64,000 nt of DNA. It comes from Pandoraea iniqua (GTDB taxonomy: Bacteria; Pseudomonadota; Gammaproteobacteria; Burkholderiales; Burkholderiaceae). Where the stretch lies: the NCBI RefSeq assembly GCF_902459685.1, contig NZ_CABPSF010000001.1, positions 186,001 to 250,000 on the forward strand, read 5' to 3'. Position 1 is the first letter of the stretch. Each line of letters starts with the position of its first letter. The notes under the pieces are model-generated. The model was not told where the DNA came from. It worked only from the letters and a program-made list of their open reading frames with translations, and searched no databases. The translations under genes and the position numbers were made by a program. Positions 54,430 through 63,755 of this stretch are shown piece after piece.

Positions 54430-55620
54430 GTGCCCATCGCCCTTTACGCCCTGACCGCCGGTGCCTTCGGCATTGGCGTGACGGAGTTCGTCATCATGGG
54501 TCTGCTGCTCAACGTCGGCGCCGATTTCGGCGTCTCGATCGCGGCAGCCGGCCTGCTAATTTCCGGTTATGCGCTGGGTGTCGTCGTCGGCGCCCCGCTC
54601 ATGACCACCGCCACCGCCCGCTGGCCGCGCAAGACCGTGCTGCTGGTGCTGATGGCGATCTTCACCATCGGCAATGCGGCTTGTGCTGTCGCACCGAGCT
54701 ATACCGCGCTGATGGCCGCGCGCGTGCTGACGTCGTTTGCCCACGGCACGTTCTTCGGCGTGGGCTCGGTGGTTGCCACCGGTCTCGTGTCGCGTGAGCG
54801 CCGTGCGTCGGCCATCGCCGTGATGTTCACCGGCCTGACGGTTGCCAACATTCTTGGCGTGCCGTTCGGCACGTGGCTCGGCCAGAGCTACGGCTGGCGC
54901 GCAAGCTTCTGGGCGGTGACGGTCATCGGCGCGCTCGCGTTCGTGGTGATCGCCCTGTTCGTGCCGAAGATTGCGGCCCCGAAGGACGCGGGCGACTGGC
55001 GTGCCGATTTGCGTGCGCTGGCACGCCGCCCGGTGCTGCTGGGGTTGCTCACGACGGTGCTGGGCTGGGTCGGTGTGTTCGGTGTGTTCACGTACATCGC
55101 GCCGCTGCTCACGGAAGTGACCGGCTTCGCCGAGCGCGCAGTGTCGCCGATTCTGCTGATCTTCGGCGGTGGTCTGGTGGTGGGCAATCTGCTGGGCGGC
55201 AAGCTGGCCGATCGCCGCGTCGTGCCGACCGTGCTAGGCAGCCTGCTGTCGTTGTCCGTCGTGCTGGGACTGATGACCTTTGCGCTGCACTCGCAATGGC
55301 TGTCGATCGTGTTCGTTGCGCTGCTGGGCGCCACGGCGTTCGCAACGGTCGCACCGTTGCAACTCTGGGTGATGGAGAAGGCCTCGGGAGCGGGCGAGAG
55401 TCTCGCGTCGAGCTTCAACATTGCCGCGTTCAATCTGGGCAACGCCATCGGTGCGTGGCTGGGTGGCTTCGTGATTAATCACGGCGGCTTGACGGCGGTG
55501 CCTTGGGTGGCGGCGCTGGTGCCGCTGGCGGGCGTGGGCGTGGCGCTGTTGAGCCTGCGTCTGGATCGTCGCGATGCGCGCGCCCAACTGACGCCGAACT
55601 GCGAAACACCGGCGATGTAA
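54430..55620 (+). CDS. MFS efflux transporter (AraJ/YdhP-like)
   Basis: A 396-residue, 12-span exporter. GTG 54430 is chosen because CAGGAG lies seven bases before it and the first span (VPIALYALTAGAFGIGVTEFVIMG) begins there; the longer frame adds a non-conserved 59-residue head. Motifs GAPLMTTATARWPRKTVLL and SFAHGTFFGVGSVVATGLV match sugar-efflux/chloramphenicol-type DHA1 members. A LysR gene is divergent, and a strong terminator follows. Confidence 0.88.
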   Translation: MPIALYALTAGAFGIGVTEFVIMGLLLNVGADFGVSIAAAGLLISGYALGVVVGAPLMTTATARWPRKTVLLVLMAIFTIGNAACAVAPSYTALMAARVLTSFAHGTFFGVGSVVATGLVSRERRASAIAVMFTGLTVANILGVPFGTWLGQSYGWRASFWAVTVIGALAFVVIALFVPKIAAPKDAGDWRADLRALARRPVLLGLLTTVLGWVGVFGVFTYIAPLLTEVTGFAERAVSPILLIFGGGLVVGNLLGGKLADRRVVPTVLGSLLSLSVVLGLMTFALHSQWLSIVFVALLGATAFATVAPLQLWVMEKASGAGESLASSFNIAAFNLGNAIGAWLGGFVINHGGLTAVPWVAALVPLAGVGVALLSLRLDRRDARAQLTPNCETPAM

Positions 55621-55642
55621 TCGTCGACGCGTTTCAATGACG

Positions 55643-55678
55643 CCGGGGCGGCGGGTTCACACCCGTCGCCCCGGTTTT
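55643..55678 (+). terminator. Terminator of the AraJ-like MFS gene
   Basis: A 13-bp GC-rich stem (CCGGGGCGGCGGG / CCCGTCGCCCCGG, one G-T pair) with a 6-base loop, followed by TTTTCGTTT. Confidence 0.88.
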
Positions 55679-55692
55679 CGTTTCGCACCTGC

Positions 55693-55725
55693 GCTCATTG
55701 ACGTCAACGAGTGACGTCAATGAGC
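55693..55725. repeat. 14-bp perfect inverted repeat after the modE gene
   Basis: GCTCATTGACGTCA and TGACGTCAATGAGC flank ACGAG. A further TCAATGAGCGA copy follows at 55731-55741. It begins 18 bases past the minus-strand modE stop and may form its 3' hairpin, though no T run follows. Confidence 0.75.
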
Positions 55726-55742
55726 GACCTCAATGAGCGATG

Positions 55743-56594
55743 TCAGGCAAGCACGCCGATGATGACGCTGGTGGCGGCAAATGCCGCCGTCGCGCCGTTG
55801 GCTTCCGCGAGTCCCCGGTTCACCAAGGTGTCGTGCGGCATCACGGCAGCCAGTCGGCCGCCGCCGGGCAGCGCGAGAATGACTTCGGCCTGTCCGGTGT
55901 CGTTCGTAATGGATACCACCGTGCCGGCCAGCCGGTTGGCCGTCGGCAAACCGGCGAGGTCTGCCCCGCGCGCGATCTCGATCCATGGCGCCTTGATGAG
56001 CGCGAAGGCATCGCCGCCCACGGCGAGTCCGAGCGTCTGCGTGCTGTGATGCGTGAGCGACGCCGTGATCGCTTCGCCGCCGGGCAGCGTGAGCGTCACT
56101 TCGTCGTTCACACCGCAGCGCCGAATCGCCGTGATCGTGCCGTGCAACTGATTTCGTGCACTCGTTTGTAAGCCGAGGCGCGCAATCACCTGCCACTGCT
56201 CGTCGAAGTGTTCGAGATCGTTGGCTACCCGGGCGAGAAACTGCTGCTGCGCCGCTTCGACCGCGCGAAACGCTGCCACGAGCTTCGCGCCGCGTGCCGT
56301 CAGCGTGGTGCCGCCACCGCCGCGTCCGCCCGTGCTGCGCGCGACGAGCGGCTCGCCTGCGAGCTGGTTCATCGCGTCGACCGCATCCCATGCCGCCTTG
56401 TAGCTCATGCCGGCAGCCTTCGCGGCGGCCGTGATCGAACCTTGCGTGGCGATGTGTTCAAGCAGGGCGATTCGTGCCTGACCACCGAGCGACGAATTGC
56501 CGCGATGCAGCCAAAGTGAGCCACTTACTTGCAGTGCATTATTTGTTTCGTTGCGCAAAACATCATCCGGCGTTGAAGAAGGTTCGGAAACCAT
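55743..56594 (-). CDS. modE: ModE-type molybdate-responsive regulator
   Basis: A 283-residue regulator. The N-terminal winged helix (ARIALLEHIATQGSITAAAKAAGMSYKAAWDAVDAM) is characteristic of ModE, as is GGRGGGGTTLTARGAKLV. Two C-terminal TOBE/Mop repeats bind molybdate (NQLHGTITAIRRCGVNDEV and NRLAGTVVSITNDTGQAEV). Known ModE represses molybdate uptake and adjusts molybdoenzyme genes. No modABC genes are within the window. Start at 56594 or, 12 codons earlier, 56630; both ATG without clear ribosome sites. Confidence 0.9.
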   Translation of the reverse strand: MVSEPSSTPDDVLRNETNNALQVSGSLWLHRGNSSLGGQARIALLEHIATQGSITAAAKAAGMSYKAAWDAVDAMNQLAGEPLVARSTGGRGGGGTTLTARGAKLVAAFRAVEAAQQQFLARVANDLEHFDEQWQVIARLGLQTSARNQLHGTITAIRRCGVNDEVTLTLPGGEAITASLTHHSTQTLGLAVGGDAFALIKAPWIEIARGADLAGLPTANRLAGTVVSITNDTGQAEVILALPGGGRLAAVMPHDTLVNRGLAEANGATAAFAATSVIIGVLA

Positions 56595-56886
56595 AATGTT
56601 TTTTTCGATCAAACCCAGAGGTGGTCGCATTGTAGAGGCCTACGGAACCTGTCAGAAACAATAGCCGAAAGCCCGAGTGTTGCGGCGCACCAACGGAGGT
56701 CACTTCGGAGGCCTGATTGGGGGACGAATGGGGGACGTTTCTCATCTACATTGAATTAGCCGCATGCCCCCCCAATGCCGGTCGGATCCCGCCAGACCAA
56801 CGACCTCACGGTCCTGACGAGGTGCGCCCGGGAATGCGACGTTTACCGAAGTGCCCACTCACCTGACACAACAGAAACGGGGTGAA

Positions 56887-57123
56887 ATGATGCGCGTCAG
56901 GAATATCAAGGAAACGGTTGACGGGGCTCGATACTATCGTCTGGTTCGCACACTGCCTAACGGTAAGCGACATCAGATGCAAATCTCTTTCTCCGCGGGT
57001 GAAATGCGCTTCAGGCGTTTCGTGGCACAGCGACTCTGGTTGCTGCGCGCCGAAATGCGAGACAGTACGCGTGCGGCGGCTGCCCCTGCCCCACGCAGCA
57101 ATATGCCTCAGCTGGTGTTTTAA
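56887..57123 (+). CDS. Small basic hypothetical protein
   Basis: A 78-residue frame starting with tandem ATGs after GGGGTGAA. The product is basic and protein-like (MRVRNIKETVDGARYYRLVRTLPNGKRHQ), with no signal or membrane span and no recognised family. A start at 56851 is also open. The gene is isolated, between modE and the EAL gene, so evidence rests on the ribosome site and composition only. Confidence 0.4.
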   Translation: MMRVRNIKETVDGARYYRLVRTLPNGKRHQMQISFSAGEMRFRRFVAQRLWLLRAEMRDSTRAAAAPAPRSNMPQLVF

Positions 57124-57317
57124 CGAAGCCATACCGCAAGCGAATATCTCGCCGGGCCGGATCACTCCGCCCCGGCGTTTTCGTTTGTCGACTCGGAATT
57201 CGTGATGGCGACCCCCGGGCATTAGTTGGTTGTCCTTGATATCCGCGCGGTGCGAGATATCGACCGAACGGTCGGTCAGCGCCGCTTGGTCGTCGCTTAG
57301 TCGCCGCTTGGCCGCCT

Positions 57318-58919
57318 TCAGCCGGCCTTCCTCGGCGGCAGCTCGGCGGCTCTGGGTGTCGTCTTGACGGCCGTGAGCCCGGTGCCGGCATGGGCAATCG
57401 CAAACTGCACCAGTTCGTCGAACGAAATCGGCCGCGCGAACAAATATCCCTGCGCATACGTGACGTCGCGCTCGCGCAGGTAATTCGCCTGCATCTCGTT
57501 TTCCACACCCTCCGCCACGATCGTCATCTGCAAGTTGTTGGCGAGCTGGATGATCGAGTCGCAGATATTGCGCGTGACGGTGTCGTCTTCGGTCACCGGC
57601 AAGAATTCCTTGTCGATCTTCAGATAGTTGAAGTCGTAGCGCTTGAGGTAGCCGATCGAGTTGTTCTCGGCGCCGAAGTCGTCGAGCGCGGTTTCGATGC
57701 CGCGCCGTTGCAGTTCCGACATCACGTGGCGTGCCGCCGCCGTGTCGCGAATGACGTAGCGCTCGGTGATTTCAGCGACCAGCGGATAGGTGTCGTTCAG
57801 CGAACCGTATAGCCGCTCGATGTCTTGCACGATGGTGGTGTCGCGCAGGTGCCGCTCGGCGAGATTGATCCCCATGTGAAAACCGGGCGGCAGCGCCCCC
57901 ATCGACATGTCGTTACGAATCTGGCGCAGCACGGAGCGCGTGAGATCCACGATCAGGCCGTTGCTCTCGGCAATCGGAATAAAGGCGTCGGGGCGCACGA
58001 GGCCTGCGAGCGGGTGGTGCCAGCGCAACAGCGCTTCGGCGCCGGCGCAGCGGTTCGTGGCCAGTTCCATGACCGGCTGGTAATACACCTTGAATTCGTC
58101 GCGTTTGATGCCGCGTGCGATCTGCCGCCGCATGAACTGCGCCGGGCCGAGGTGACGGAATGTCATCACGCCGAGCAAAAACGCGATGACCGCGCCGAAC
58201 GACAGGAAGATGGGGGCCTGACTGGCGGCAAGCTCGCGCATGAGCGTCGGGCTGCCGGCGAGCGAGGTCGCAAAGTGTTCCGACGCCAGTGTGACCTGCG
58301 CGCCGCGTGTGGCAACGCCGGACGACTGGAGCAGCGGCCCTTCCGAGGTGAGCGACATCTTGCCCACGGTCATCGCCGTCCATGCGAGGTCGTTGTTCTT
58401 CACGCTGTGCAGCGTTTCGGTCAGATAGACGCCGTCGACATAGCCGAGCACGCCGTCGGTCGCCGAGGTCGGCACGTACAGTGCCAGCGCGGGCGCTTCG
58501 CGGGCGTACGGCGAGCCGGGCACGAGCAGCGTGCGGGCGCCGGTGAGCATGGGGACGACTTCGGCCGGCATGGCCATGTCGAGGCCCTCGGTCGAGCGGG
58601 CGACCGACGAGCAATAGAGCTGGCCGCGTGACACGAGCCAGATGGAGCGAAAGTAGGGGCTGAGGGTGCCGGTGGCCTGAAGCTGGTTGCCGACGTCGCC
58701 GCAGGAGCGGCCGACCCACGGGGTCACGCCCTGAAGCGTTTTTTCGGCCTGAAGGACGATGCGCTCGAGCGCATCGCGCTGGCGTACGGCTTCTTCCTGA
58801 AGAATCGACTGCGACATGTGATAAATGCGCAGCCAGCCCACGAAGAGGACAACGACAAACGTGACCGCCACAACAACCCCGGTCACCAGCCACTGCACGA
58901 CTCTCGAATGTTGAATCAT
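57318..58919 (-). CDS. CSS-motif EAL cyclic-di-GMP phosphodiesterase
   Basis: A 533-residue inner-membrane enzyme. Two membrane spans (VVQWLVTGVVVAVTFVVVLF and IFLSFGAVIAFLLGVMTF) enclose a periplasmic CSS-motif domain (GQLYCSSVA) that in relatives senses disulfide or redox state. The cytoplasmic EAL domain keeps the catalytic residues: AEALLRWHH, GINLAE, EITER, LDDFGAENNS, LKIDKEF and VAEGVE. It should hydrolyse c-di-GMP to pGpG, favouring motility over biofilm. ATG 58919 is used, just before the first span. Confidence 0.92.
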   Translation of the reverse strand: MIQHSRVVQWLVTGVVVAVTFVVVLFVGWLRIYHMSQSILQEEAVRQRDALERIVLQAEKTLQGVTPWVGRSCGDVGNQLQATGTLSPYFRSIWLVSRGQLYCSSVARSTEGLDMAMPAEVVPMLTGARTLLVPGSPYAREAPALALYVPTSATDGVLGYVDGVYLTETLHSVKNNDLAWTAMTVGKMSLTSEGPLLQSSGVATRGAQVTLASEHFATSLAGSPTLMRELAASQAPIFLSFGAVIAFLLGVMTFRHLGPAQFMRRQIARGIKRDEFKVYYQPVMELATNRCAGAEALLRWHHPLAGLVRPDAFIPIAESNGLIVDLTRSVLRQIRNDMSMGALPPGFHMGINLAERHLRDTTIVQDIERLYGSLNDTYPLVAEITERYVIRDTAAARHVMSELQRRGIETALDDFGAENNSIGYLKRYDFNYLKIDKEFLPVTEDDTVTRNICDSIIQLANNLQMTIVAEGVENEMQANYLRERDVTYAQGYLFARPISFDELVQFAIAHAGTGLTAVKTTPRAAELPPRKAG

Positions 58920-59356
58920 GTGCTGCCAACCCGGAAATAAGTGGGGCCCTTGTGTGCTGTTTGTGTTGCAGGGCACAACCCGTCAATCGACTCTACACGA
59001 ATCCCAGACGGCATCCAACGCCCGATAAACCCGCACGACAAAACCCTTAGGGCTGTCGCAATCGCGTCATTTCGGCACAGGATTGACGCGATTCCGACGC
59101 ACCCGCGGCGTTCATTCAGCGGCTCGGAGCTACGCTAATTGCGGCATCTGGACGGCAAACTCAGGCCGAACGCAGGGCAAATTGATGGCGGAATCGCGAC
59201 AAAACTTGGCGTAACGACGATTTACGCATGCTCTACACTTCACTCATTAAATTTCTGACGGAAATTGAGAAATATCCCAACTTTCATGCATATCTGCACG
59301 AAAGTCGTCGGAATCTGACCGTTTTCCTAAGCTACAGACGTCAAGTCGTTCCTCCC
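58920..59356. other. Divergent intergenic region with two operator-like inverted repeats
   Basis: 437 bases between the EAL and Fsr-like genes; no gene supported. AATTTC-TGACG-GAAATT at 59250-59266 and ACTTTC-a-TGCA-tatc-TGCA-c-GAAAGT at 59280-59305 lie in an AT-rich stretch 50-110 bases before the exporter gene. Confidence 0.6.
59280..59305. promoter_or_regulatory. Long inverted repeat upstream of the Fsr-like gene
   Basis: Arms ACTTTC-A-TGCA and TGCA-C-GAAAGT pair at 10 of 11 positions around TATC. A probable repressor site of the exporter. Confidence 0.5.
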
Positions 59357-60589
59357 ATGTCGAGTCAACCTGCTTCCTCTCTCGCTGGCGCCCCTACGCC
59401 GGCTGCGCAGGGCACGGCGTTCCGCGTGCTGTCTGCCATCAGCTTCTCTCACTTGCTCAACGACATGATCCAGTCGTTGATCCTGGCGATCTATCCGCTG
59501 CTCAAGGCCAATTTCGACCTGAGTTTCGGGCAGGTCGGCCTGATCACGCTGACGTATCAGATCACCGCGTCGTTGTTGCAGCCCGTCGTCGGCCTTTATA
59601 CCGACAAGTACCCGAAACCGTATTCATTGCCGGTCGGCATGGGATTCACGCTCGTGGGTCTGCTGCTGCTGGCGGTGGCGCCAAACTTCGGCGTGCTGCT
59701 TGTCGCGGCGGCGCTGGTGGGCATGGGCTCGTCGGTGTTCCATCCGGAATCGTCGCGCGTGGCCCGCATGGCCTCGGGCGGCCGTCATGGCATGGCGCAA
59801 TCGTTCTTCCAAGTCGGCGGTAACGTCGGCTCGTCGCTGGGCCCGTTACTGGCGGCGCTGATCATCGTCCCGCATGGCCGTGGCAGTGTGGCGTGGTTCT
59901 CGGTGGCGGCGCTCGTGGCGATCTTCGTGCTGTTCCACGTGAGCCGCTGGTATGCGGCGCAGCGCGCGGCCAGCAAGGGCAAGCCGGCAGCGCGTCGCGG
60001 CGGCACGGCGCACCTGTCGCGCGGCAAGGTCATGTTCGCCATCGGCATCCTGCTGGTGCTGATCTTCTCGAAGTACTTCTACCTCGCGAGCATCAGCAGC
60101 TACTTCACGTTCTATCTGATCAGCAAGTTCCACGTGTCGGTGCAGAACGCGCAGATCCATCTGTTCGTGTTCCTGTTCGCGGTGGCGGCCGGCACGATGA
60201 TCGGCGGCCCGCTGGGCGACAAGATCGGCCGCAAGTATGTGATCTGGGGCTCGATCCTCGGTGCGGCGCCGTTCACCCTGATGCTGCCGTACGCCAGCCT
60301 GTACTGGACCGGCATCCTGACGGTGGCCATCGGCCTGATTCTGGCGTCGGCCTTCTCGGCGATTCTGGTCTACGCGCAGGAGCTGATTCCGGGCAAGGTG
60401 GGGACGGTTTCGGGGCTGTTCTTCGGCTTCGCGTTCGGGATGGGCGGCGTGGGCGCTGCCGTGCTGGGTCAACTGGCCGACACGACGAGCATCGACTTCG
60501 TGTACCACGTGTGCGCGTTCCTGCCGCTGCTCGGTATCGTGACGATCTTCCTGCCGAACGTCGAAGGTCACAAGAAGGCGGCGGCCTGA
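59357..60589 (+). CDS. fsr: MFS exporter, fosmidomycin-resistance (Fsr) type
   Basis: A 410-residue, 12-span efflux protein. SFSHLLNDMIQSLILAIYPLLK at the start, LYTDKYPKPYSLPVGM and SSVFHPESSRVARMASGGRHG are strongly Fsr-like; in E. coli Fsr gives fosmidomycin resistance. I use ATG 59357 because the extra 43 residues of the longer frame overlap an AT-rich control region. Two inverted repeats lie upstream, and the gene is followed by tandem hairpins that include a two-way terminator. Confidence 0.88.
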   Translation: MSSQPASSLAGAPTPAAQGTAFRVLSAISFSHLLNDMIQSLILAIYPLLKANFDLSFGQVGLITLTYQITASLLQPVVGLYTDKYPKPYSLPVGMGFTLVGLLLLAVAPNFGVLLVAAALVGMGSSVFHPESSRVARMASGGRHGMAQSFFQVGGNVGSSLGPLLAALIIVPHGRGSVAWFSVAALVAIFVLFHVSRWYAAQRAASKGKPAARRGGTAHLSRGKVMFAIGILLVLIFSKYFYLASISSYFTFYLISKFHVSVQNAQIHLFVFLFAVAAGTMIGGPLGDKIGRKYVIWGSILGAAPFTLMLPYASLYWTGILTVAIGLILASAFSAILVYAQELIPGKVGTVSGLFFGFAFGMGGVGAAVLGQLADTTSIDFVYHVCAFLPLLGIVTIFLPNVEGHKKAAA

Positions 60590-60611
60590 TACGGGTCTGA
60601 TCGCTTGAAGA

Positions 60612-60640
60612 GGCGCTGCCAGGGCTTTCCCGGCAGCGCC
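60612..60640 (+). other. Stem-loop after the fsr gene
   Basis: GGCGCTGCC / GGCAGCGCC around an 11-base loop; no T run of its own, but it stands directly before the two-way terminator. Confidence 0.6.
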
Positions 60641-60645
60641 CAAAA

Positions 60646-60682
60646 CAAAACGCCGGCCTGAGCGATCAGGACCGGCGTTTTG
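60646..60682. terminator. Bidirectional terminator between fsr and the next gene
   Basis: CAAAACGCCGG / CCGGCGTTTTG encloses an inner CCTGA-GCGA-TCAGG stem; A and T runs on the two sides let it serve both convergent genes. Confidence 0.88.
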
Positions 60683-60699
60683 CTTGGGTATCGACTACC

Positions 60700-61098
60700 T
60701 TACGGCGCGGCGCGCTTTTGCAGTGCCCACTTGCCCTTCTCGCCGTCCTTGCAGGCGTTGAGCCTGAGCGTGACGTCCTGACCCTTGGCGTTGAGCAGCA
60801 CGATCAGATCCCGGCACGTCTTGTCGTCGGTCTTTTGCGTGTTGGTTGCCGTGATCTGGCCGGTGAACTGCGTGGGCGTGCCGGTGCCCTTGTTGTTCCA
60901 ATCAACGGTCTCGTTGTCCTGCTTGTTGGAGAGCACGTCGTCGGCCGCCTTGGCGAGCGAGGCGTTGTCCTTCGCGCGCAGCCACGCCAGCGGCGAGTTG
61001 CTCATGAACGTGAGGTTGGAGGCGGCGAGCACGGGTGCGGCAGCACCGGCACCGATGAGAAGGGCTGCGCCAAGCGCGAGCAAACGGGTATGCGACAT
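60700..61098 (-). CDS. Exported surface-antigen-like protein
   Basis: A 132-residue protein with signal peptide (MSHTRLLALGAALLIGAGAAAPVLA-AS); ATG 61098 follows CAAGGA. The mature part (VDWNNKGTGTPTQFTGQITATNT, KTCRDLIVLLNAKGQDVTLRLNACK) recalls the RT0821/Lpp0805 surface family, with two cysteines likely disulfide-bonded. Function unknown. It lies downstream of the RpiR gene in the same direction, 143 bases apart. Confidence 0.7.
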   Translation of the reverse strand: MSHTRLLALGAALLIGAGAAAPVLAASNLTFMSNSPLAWLRAKDNASLAKAADDVLSNKQDNETVDWNNKGTGTPTQFTGQITATNTQKTDDKTCRDLIVLLNAKGQDVTLRLNACKDGEKGKWALQKRAAP

Positions 61099-61241
61099 TC
61101 GGAGTCCTTGAGATTGTCGGGCGGGGACGGTGCCTGCCGGGTGCTGCGCGAGTAGCGCGGCCCGCACGGTGCCTGAAGACAGAACTCGCACCGGTGCGGC
61201 GGCAGGGGACGCGTCGATCATAAAAGAATCCGGGCGCGGCG

Positions 61242-62159
61242 TCATCCCGGGCCCTTGCCGGTACCCGAGCTCGTGCCGGTCGGCGTCACATACGCGCCCG
61301 TGCCGTGCAACTGATCTTCGGCCAGCTCCAGTGCGCGCACCGCGCCGCGGCCCTTGCGGGCGAGCAGCATTTCGACCAGCGTCTCGACCACGGCAATGCC
61401 CGCCGTAATCGACGGAAAGAACGACGGACTCTCGTGCGAGAACAGCACCGTGGCGTCGGCATCGAGCGCCAACGGTGAGACAGTGGAATCGGTCAGCGCC
61501 AGCACCCGTGCACCCGCGGCCTTGGCCGCACGCGCCACGATCAGCGCTTCATTCGAATACGGCGCAAAGCTGATCACGACGACCACGTCGCGCGCCGAGA
61601 GCGCCCGCAACTCCATCTCCAGCGTGCCCGCTTCGCCACGAATCAGATGCACCGTCGGGCGAAACAGGCGGTAGATGTACTGGAACGTGAAGGCAATCGG
61701 AAAGCACGCGCGAAAGCCCGCCACGTGCACGGTGCCCGCGCTGGCGAGCAACTCCACAGCGGCGCCGAGCGACTGATTGGCCCCCGCTTCGGTCAGGTCG
61801 AGATTGTTGTGCTGCACCCGAAACATCTCCGGCACCATGCGCGCGGCGTCGCCTTCGCGGATGACCTGCCGCGCACGGCTCGCATAGGGCTGCGGCCCCA
61901 GACGGATCGATTCGAGAAACAACTCGCGCAGACCGTGCCAGCCATCAAAGCCAAGGTGCTGCGCCAGCCGCACGAACGTGGCGGGTTGCACGCCCGCTTC
62001 GGCGGCAATCGCGCGCATCGAGCTGATGGGTACCTGCTGCGGGTGGTCGAGCAGAAAGCGGGCGCCCGCCTGAAACTGGGGGCTGAGGTGGGGATAGCGC
62101 TCGCGCAACAGAGTGTTGAGCTGGTCGAGCGATTGCGGCAGCACTGAGGCTTCGGTCAT
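61242..62159 (-). CDS. MurR/RpiR family transcriptional regulator
   Basis: A 305-residue regulator. The N-terminal RpiR helix-turn-helix is visible in ISSMRAIAAEAGVQPATFVRLAQHLGFDGW, and a C-terminal SIS sugar/phosphate-binding domain in VHVAGFRACFPIAF and VVISFAPYSNEALIVARAAKAAG. The ATG at 62159 has no clear ribosome site. It is divergent from the aminotransferase/BKACE operon and is its probable regulator. Confidence 0.88.
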   Translation of the reverse strand: MTEASVLPQSLDQLNTLLRERYPHLSPQFQAGARFLLDHPQQVPISSMRAIAAEAGVQPATFVRLAQHLGFDGWHGLRELFLESIRLGPQPYASRARQVIREGDAARMVPEMFRVQHNNLDLTEAGANQSLGAAVELLASAGTVHVAGFRACFPIAFTFQYIYRLFRPTVHLIRGEAGTLEMELRALSARDVVVVISFAPYSNEALIVARAAKAAGARVLALTDSTVSPLALDADATVLFSHESPSFFPSITAGIAVVETLVEMLLARKGRGAVRALELAEDQLHGTGAYVTPTGTSSGTGKGPG

Positions 62160-62197
62160 TGGGGGAGGGCAACGCGGCAACGTAGGTGTGTAACGAT

Positions 62198-62323
62198 TGT
62201 TGCATGAAATGCCACAGGCGCGCACGCGTAATCTCCCAGACGCTTGCTGTGCGGGGAAACGGCAGGTGTGGTAACGCTGTTGCGCGAATGTTGCGATGTT
62301 AAAATGCGTGAAACATATGTTGC
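62198..62323. promoter_or_regulatory. Repeated TGTTGC elements in the RpiR/aminotransferase promoter region
   Basis: TGTTGC occurs at 62198, 62279, 62289 and 62318, twice preceded by TAACG. These may be RpiR-type sites controlling both directions. Confidence 0.4.
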
Positions 62324-62411
62324 AAACGACGGACGCTGCGCCTACACTTGGCGACATTGTTGGCGCGTCGCGAACGCTGGCGCGCGCATTCTTTCCGTCA
62401 GGGGTTATGGC

Positions 62412-63755
62412 ATGACTCACGTGTTTCACCGCAATCCGCGCCAGACGCTGCCCGTTGCCGTCGGCGGCGAGGGGATCGAACTGATCGACAGCACCGGCAA
62501 GCGCTATCTCGACGCCTGTGGCGGCGCGGCCGTGTCGTGCCTCGGGCACGGCCATCCGCGCGTGATTGAAGCGATGCAGCAGCAGGCCGCGCAACTGGCC
62601 TATGCGCATACCTCGTTCTTCACGACGGAAGTGGCCGAGCAACTGGCCGACACGCTCGTCGCCAGCGCGCCCGGCGATCTGAACCACGTGTATTTCGTGA
62701 GCGGCGGTTCCGAAGGCGTCGAAGCGGCGCTCAAGCTGGCGCGTCAGTACTTCGTCGAAATCGGCCAGCCGCAGCGCCAATTTTTCATCGCCCGCCGCCA
62801 GAGCTATCACGGCAACACGTTGGGCGCTCTCGCCATCGGCGGCAACGCCTGGCGCCGCGAGCCGTTCCTGCCGTTGCTGGTGCCTGCGCATCACGTCTCG
62901 CCGTGCTTCGCCTACCGCGAGCGCCATGAGGGCGAGACCGACGACGCCTACGTGCAGCGCCTCGCCGACGAACTGGAAAACAAGATTCTCGAACTCGGCG
63001 GCGACACCGTGATCGCGTTCGTGGCGGAAACCGTGGTCGGTGCCACCGCCGGGGCGGTGCCGCCGGTGGGCGACTACTTCAAGCGTATCGGTGCCGTGTG
63101 CGACAAGTACGGCGTGCTGCTGCTGCTCGACGAAGTGATGTCGGGCATGGGCCGCACGGGGTATCTGTACGCCTGCGAAGAAGACGGCGTCGTGCCCGAC
63201 ATTCTCGTGATCGCCAAGGGGCTTGGTGCGGGCTATCAGCCCATCGGCGCCATGCTCTGCTCTGACAAAATTTACAACGCCGTTGTCGACGGCTCCGGCT
63301 TCTTCCAGCACGGTCACACGTATCTGGGCCACGCCATGGCGTGCGCGGCGGCGCTGGCGGTGCAACGCACAATTGCCGACGAGCATCTGCTCGATAACGT
63401 CAAGGCGCGCGGCGAGCAATTGCGCACCCGTTTGCGGGAAGTCTTTGCCGATCACCCGAACGTGGGGGACGTGCGCGGCCGTGGCTTGTTCGTCGGGGTC
63501 GAGTTCGTGGCCGACCGGGCGACCAAACAGACGCTGCCGGCGGCAGACAAGATGAACGCCCGTCTGAAGGCGGCTGCCAAGGCGCGCGGCCTGTTGATCT
63601 ACCCGATGGGCGGCACCGTCGACGGCGTGCATGGCGACCATGCGCTGATCGCGCCGCCGTTCATCTGCCAGCCGAAGGACATCGACCGGATCGTCGAATT
63701 GCTGGCGGCGGCCGTGGCCGACGTGACCGGTGTTTCGGCAGGGGCTGTGGCATGA
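62412..63755 (+). CDS. Class-III aminotransferase
   Basis: A 447-residue PLP enzyme of the acetylornithine/omega-amino-acid transaminase family. SGGSEGVEAALKLARQY, LLLLDEVMSGMGRTG and the PLP lysine Lys269 in IAKGLGAGYQP are all present. Such enzymes move the amino group of omega- or beta-amino acids to pyruvate or 2-oxoglutarate. ATG 62412 follows CAGGGG. Its stop overlaps the start of the BKACE gene by ATGA, so the two products probably act in sequence. Confidence 0.9.
   Translation: MTHVFHRNPRQTLPVAVGGEGIELIDSTGKRYLDACGGAAVSCLGHGHPRVIEAMQQQAAQLAYAHTSFFTTEVAEQLADTLVASAPGDLNHVYFVSGGSEGVEAALKLARQYFVEIGQPQRQFFIARRQSYHGNTLGALAIGGNAWRREPFLPLLVPAHHVSPCFAYRERHEGETDDAYVQRLADELENKILELGGDTVIAFVAETVVGATAGAVPPVGDYFKRIGAVCDKYGVLLLLDEVMSGMGRTGYLYACEEDGVVPDILVIAKGLGAGYQPIGAMLCSDKIYNAVVDGSGFFQHGHTYLGHAMACAAALAVQRTIADEHLLDNVKARGEQLRTRLREVFADHPNVGDVRGRGLFVGVEFVADRATKQTLPAADKMNARLKAAAKARGLLIYPMGGTVDGVHGDHALIAPPFICQPKDIDRIVELLAAAVADVTGVSAGAVA

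Noticed and set aside
59228-59356. 43-residue N-terminal extension of the Fsr-like exporter
   Set aside because: It lies over an AT-rich control region with inverted repeats; family members start near the ATG at 59357.
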